This document shows positions 63,014-64,000 of a stretch of DNA of 64,000 bases, piece after piece; the stretch's first letter is position 1; every line of letters starts with the position of its first letter. Origin of the DNA: Methanobacterium aggregans (GTDB lineage: Archaea; Methanobacteriota; Methanobacteria; Methanobacteriales; Methanobacteriaceae). The translations under genes were made by a program, and so were the position numbers. Under the pieces are notes generated by a model that had not been told where the DNA came from, did no database searches, and saw only the letters and a list, made by a program, of their open reading frames with translations. Where the stretch lies: NCBI RefSeq assembly GCF_017874455.1, contig NZ_JAGGLN010000002.1, positions 62,001-126,000 of the forward strand. The letters run 5' to 3'.

Positions 63014-63300
63014 TTTGCATGGGGTTGAGGAAGTTTGTGGCTTTTGTTGTTGGTGTTTTTGGTTTTTTGGTTACTGGTGTTTGTATTGTTTTGGGTGTTC
63101 AAAGTATTTGGCCGGGTTATTCATTTGGTGATCATCCTATTGAGAGGCTTATTTTGTTGTTTATTTGTTTCATGATAGCATCTTTTGTTTATAACTTGAT
63201 AAAAGGTGAAACTCCTCAAGAAGATCTTGATAAAACCCCAGTGACAAGTGAAAAGATCTCCAGAAAACTTGAAGAAAAACGTGACAAAGAAAAGAAATAA
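63010..63300 (+). CDS. Small two-helix membrane protein
   Basis: A 96-residue protein with two membrane helices (FVAFVVGVFGFLVTGVCIVLG shortened: residues about 8-28, and 47-65, LILLFICFMIASFVYNLI) and a charged cytoplasmic-like tail rich in Lys and Glu. The GTG at 63010 overlaps the stop of copy 2 of the immunity-like gene, and GAGGG lies nine bases upstream; ATG 63019 is an alternative. In the same transcript as the toxin-like and immunity-like genes, it could protect the membrane or anchor partners. Function not known. Confidence 0.65.
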   Translation: MICMGLRKFVAFVVGVFGFLVTGVCIVLGVQSIWPGYSFGDHPIERLILLFICFMIASFVYNLIKGETPQEDLDKTPVTSEKISRKLEEKRDKEKK

Positions 63301-63419
63301 CCTTTTTATTTGATAATCACTTGTTAAACATTTTTTTTCGTTTATTAAATCATTATCTATAGTTGAAACAGCTATCAAATGCATAGAATTGGATTAAAAA
63401 ATTTATTAAAGAGGGGAAG

Positions 63420-64000
63420 ATGGTTTCGCAGAAAGATAAATTTACTTTAAGTGATCATTGCACAATTGAAAAATATTCTGCTTTTTTGTTGGATGGTTTT
63501 TTGAATTATGAGGGTAAGGCTTGGGCTTGTAATGTGAAGGGTTCTGTTTATGGTGGTTCTGCTGCATTTTTGGAGAATCCTTTTAATCCATTTTTTTACC
63601 AGTTTTATACATGGGATAAGATGATCCAGGCGGGTCAGAAGGCCTGGAGTACGGGTAATGTTTGGGATTTCTTTAACTATGATTTTTTCCATATCTATGG
63701 TTACAGCAACTTGGATCATTTCTGGGGTGGTAAGGCTTTTGAAAGTATTTTGAAGGATTTGTTTGGTGTTGAAGAGAATGGTACTATTTCAGTTGGAAGT
63801 TTCTTACTTGATTTAACATATTTGATTCCTGTTGGTGGGGCTGCAGCATTTTTAGCAAAATTAGGCCTTTCAAGACTTGGATTAGGTTTAACAGAAAGAG
63901 TTTTAGGAAAAAGATGGTTAGAGGTTATTGTCAATAATAAAACACTTCAATTGGTATCCAAAGAGTTAAGCAAAAAATGGGACAAATTAAAAAAGCTATT
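63420..64000 (+). CDS. Orphan C-terminal module of the toxin-like protein (runs off the window)
   Basis: ATG 63420, with GAGGGG just before it, opens a frame that stays open to the end of the window (193 codons). After about 22 unrelated residues (MVSQKDKFTL to KYSAF) it follows the tip of the large protein: LLDGFLNYEG, NVKGSVYGGSAAFLENPFNP, GQKAWSTGNVWDFF, YGYSNLDH. From about residue 103 it diverges, though SVGSFLLDL and an IPVGGAAAFLAKLG segment correspond to the same hydrophobic stretch. There is no signal peptide and no Ig repeats, as expected for a silent tip cassette available for recombination. Its true end is outside the window. Confidence 0.8.
   Translation, partial: MVSQKDKFTLSDHCTIEKYSAFLLDGFLNYEGKAWACNVKGSVYGGSAAFLENPFNPFFYQFYTWDKMIQAGQKAWSTGNVWDFFNYDFFHIYGYSNLDHFWGGKAFESILKDLFGVEENGTISVGSFLLDLTYLIPVGGAAAFLAKLGLSRLGLGLTERVLGKRWLEVIVNNKTLQLVSKELSKKWDKLKKL
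63484..63723 (+). repeat. Orphan copy of the shared 240-bp C-terminal block
   Basis: Counterpart of 60241-60480 with about 19 differences in 240 bp by hand count, most of them silent or in the first 60 bp. Long identical runs remain in the middle. Confidence 0.85.

Overview
The window looks like the chromosome of a pseudomurein-walled hydrogenotrophic methanogen, most likely a Methanobacterium-type member of the Methanobacteriales. The reasons are the trpEGCFBAD order with a divergent TrpY-like repressor, a coenzyme B pathway pair (aksA and an aconitase-family large subunit), MurG-like and MraY-like genes without a bacterial murein set, archaeal information genes (TBP, Cdc48, pelota, FEN1, HerA-NurA-Mre11-Rad50), AT-rich spacers with archaeal TATA boxes, and GGAGGTGA-type ribosome binding sites. 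The genus is inferred from gene content.

Layout. 1-8.2 kb: a 5'-truncated tRNA-Ile, the complete tryptophan operon on the minus strand, and trpY, with paired TRP boxes between the two promoters. 8.3-20.5 kb: hypC, two small membrane proteins, a flavoprotein, a MurG-like and a MraY-like envelope glycosyltransferase around a TrmB-regulated ABC exporter, two tandem secreted M14-like zinc peptidases, pelota and a small conserved protein. 20.7-31 kb: tyrA, cdc48, ahcY, a DUF2119 protein, tRNA-Leu(CAG), a probably acquired katG flanked by possible gene remnants, and FEN1. 31-38.9 kb: a chorismate-lyase-like protein, aksD, aksA, a 1.1 kb gene-poor stretch rich in inverted repeats, a CYTH protein, class II ribonucleotide reductase and a coiled-coil protein. 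39-50.5 kb: TBP, an HAD-coiled-coil fusion, an MFS exporter, the nurA-herA-mre11-rad50 repair operon and a winged-helix protein. 50.6-57.3 kb: a lipoprotein nuclease, a secreted Tyr/Lys-rich zinc-ribbon protein, and nucleotide-sugar genes (galE, galU, rfbD, rfbC, rfbB).

57.6-64 kb is the most unusual part and resembles a polymorphic-toxin locus. A large secreted protein has six exact 270-bp Ig-like repeats and a separate C-terminal module. It is followed directly by two tandem immunity-like genes that share a perfect 308-bp block, then a small membrane protein, then an orphan copy of the C-terminal module that starts without a signal peptide or repeats and runs off the window. The large gene carries an in-frame TGA at codon 129. 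Its codon usage changes abruptly between segments, which suggests modular exchange. The toxin/immunity reading is inferred from architecture; no toxic activity can be read from the sequence.

Gene starts were assigned from ribosome binding sites and family N-termini, so several differ from the longest possible frame.
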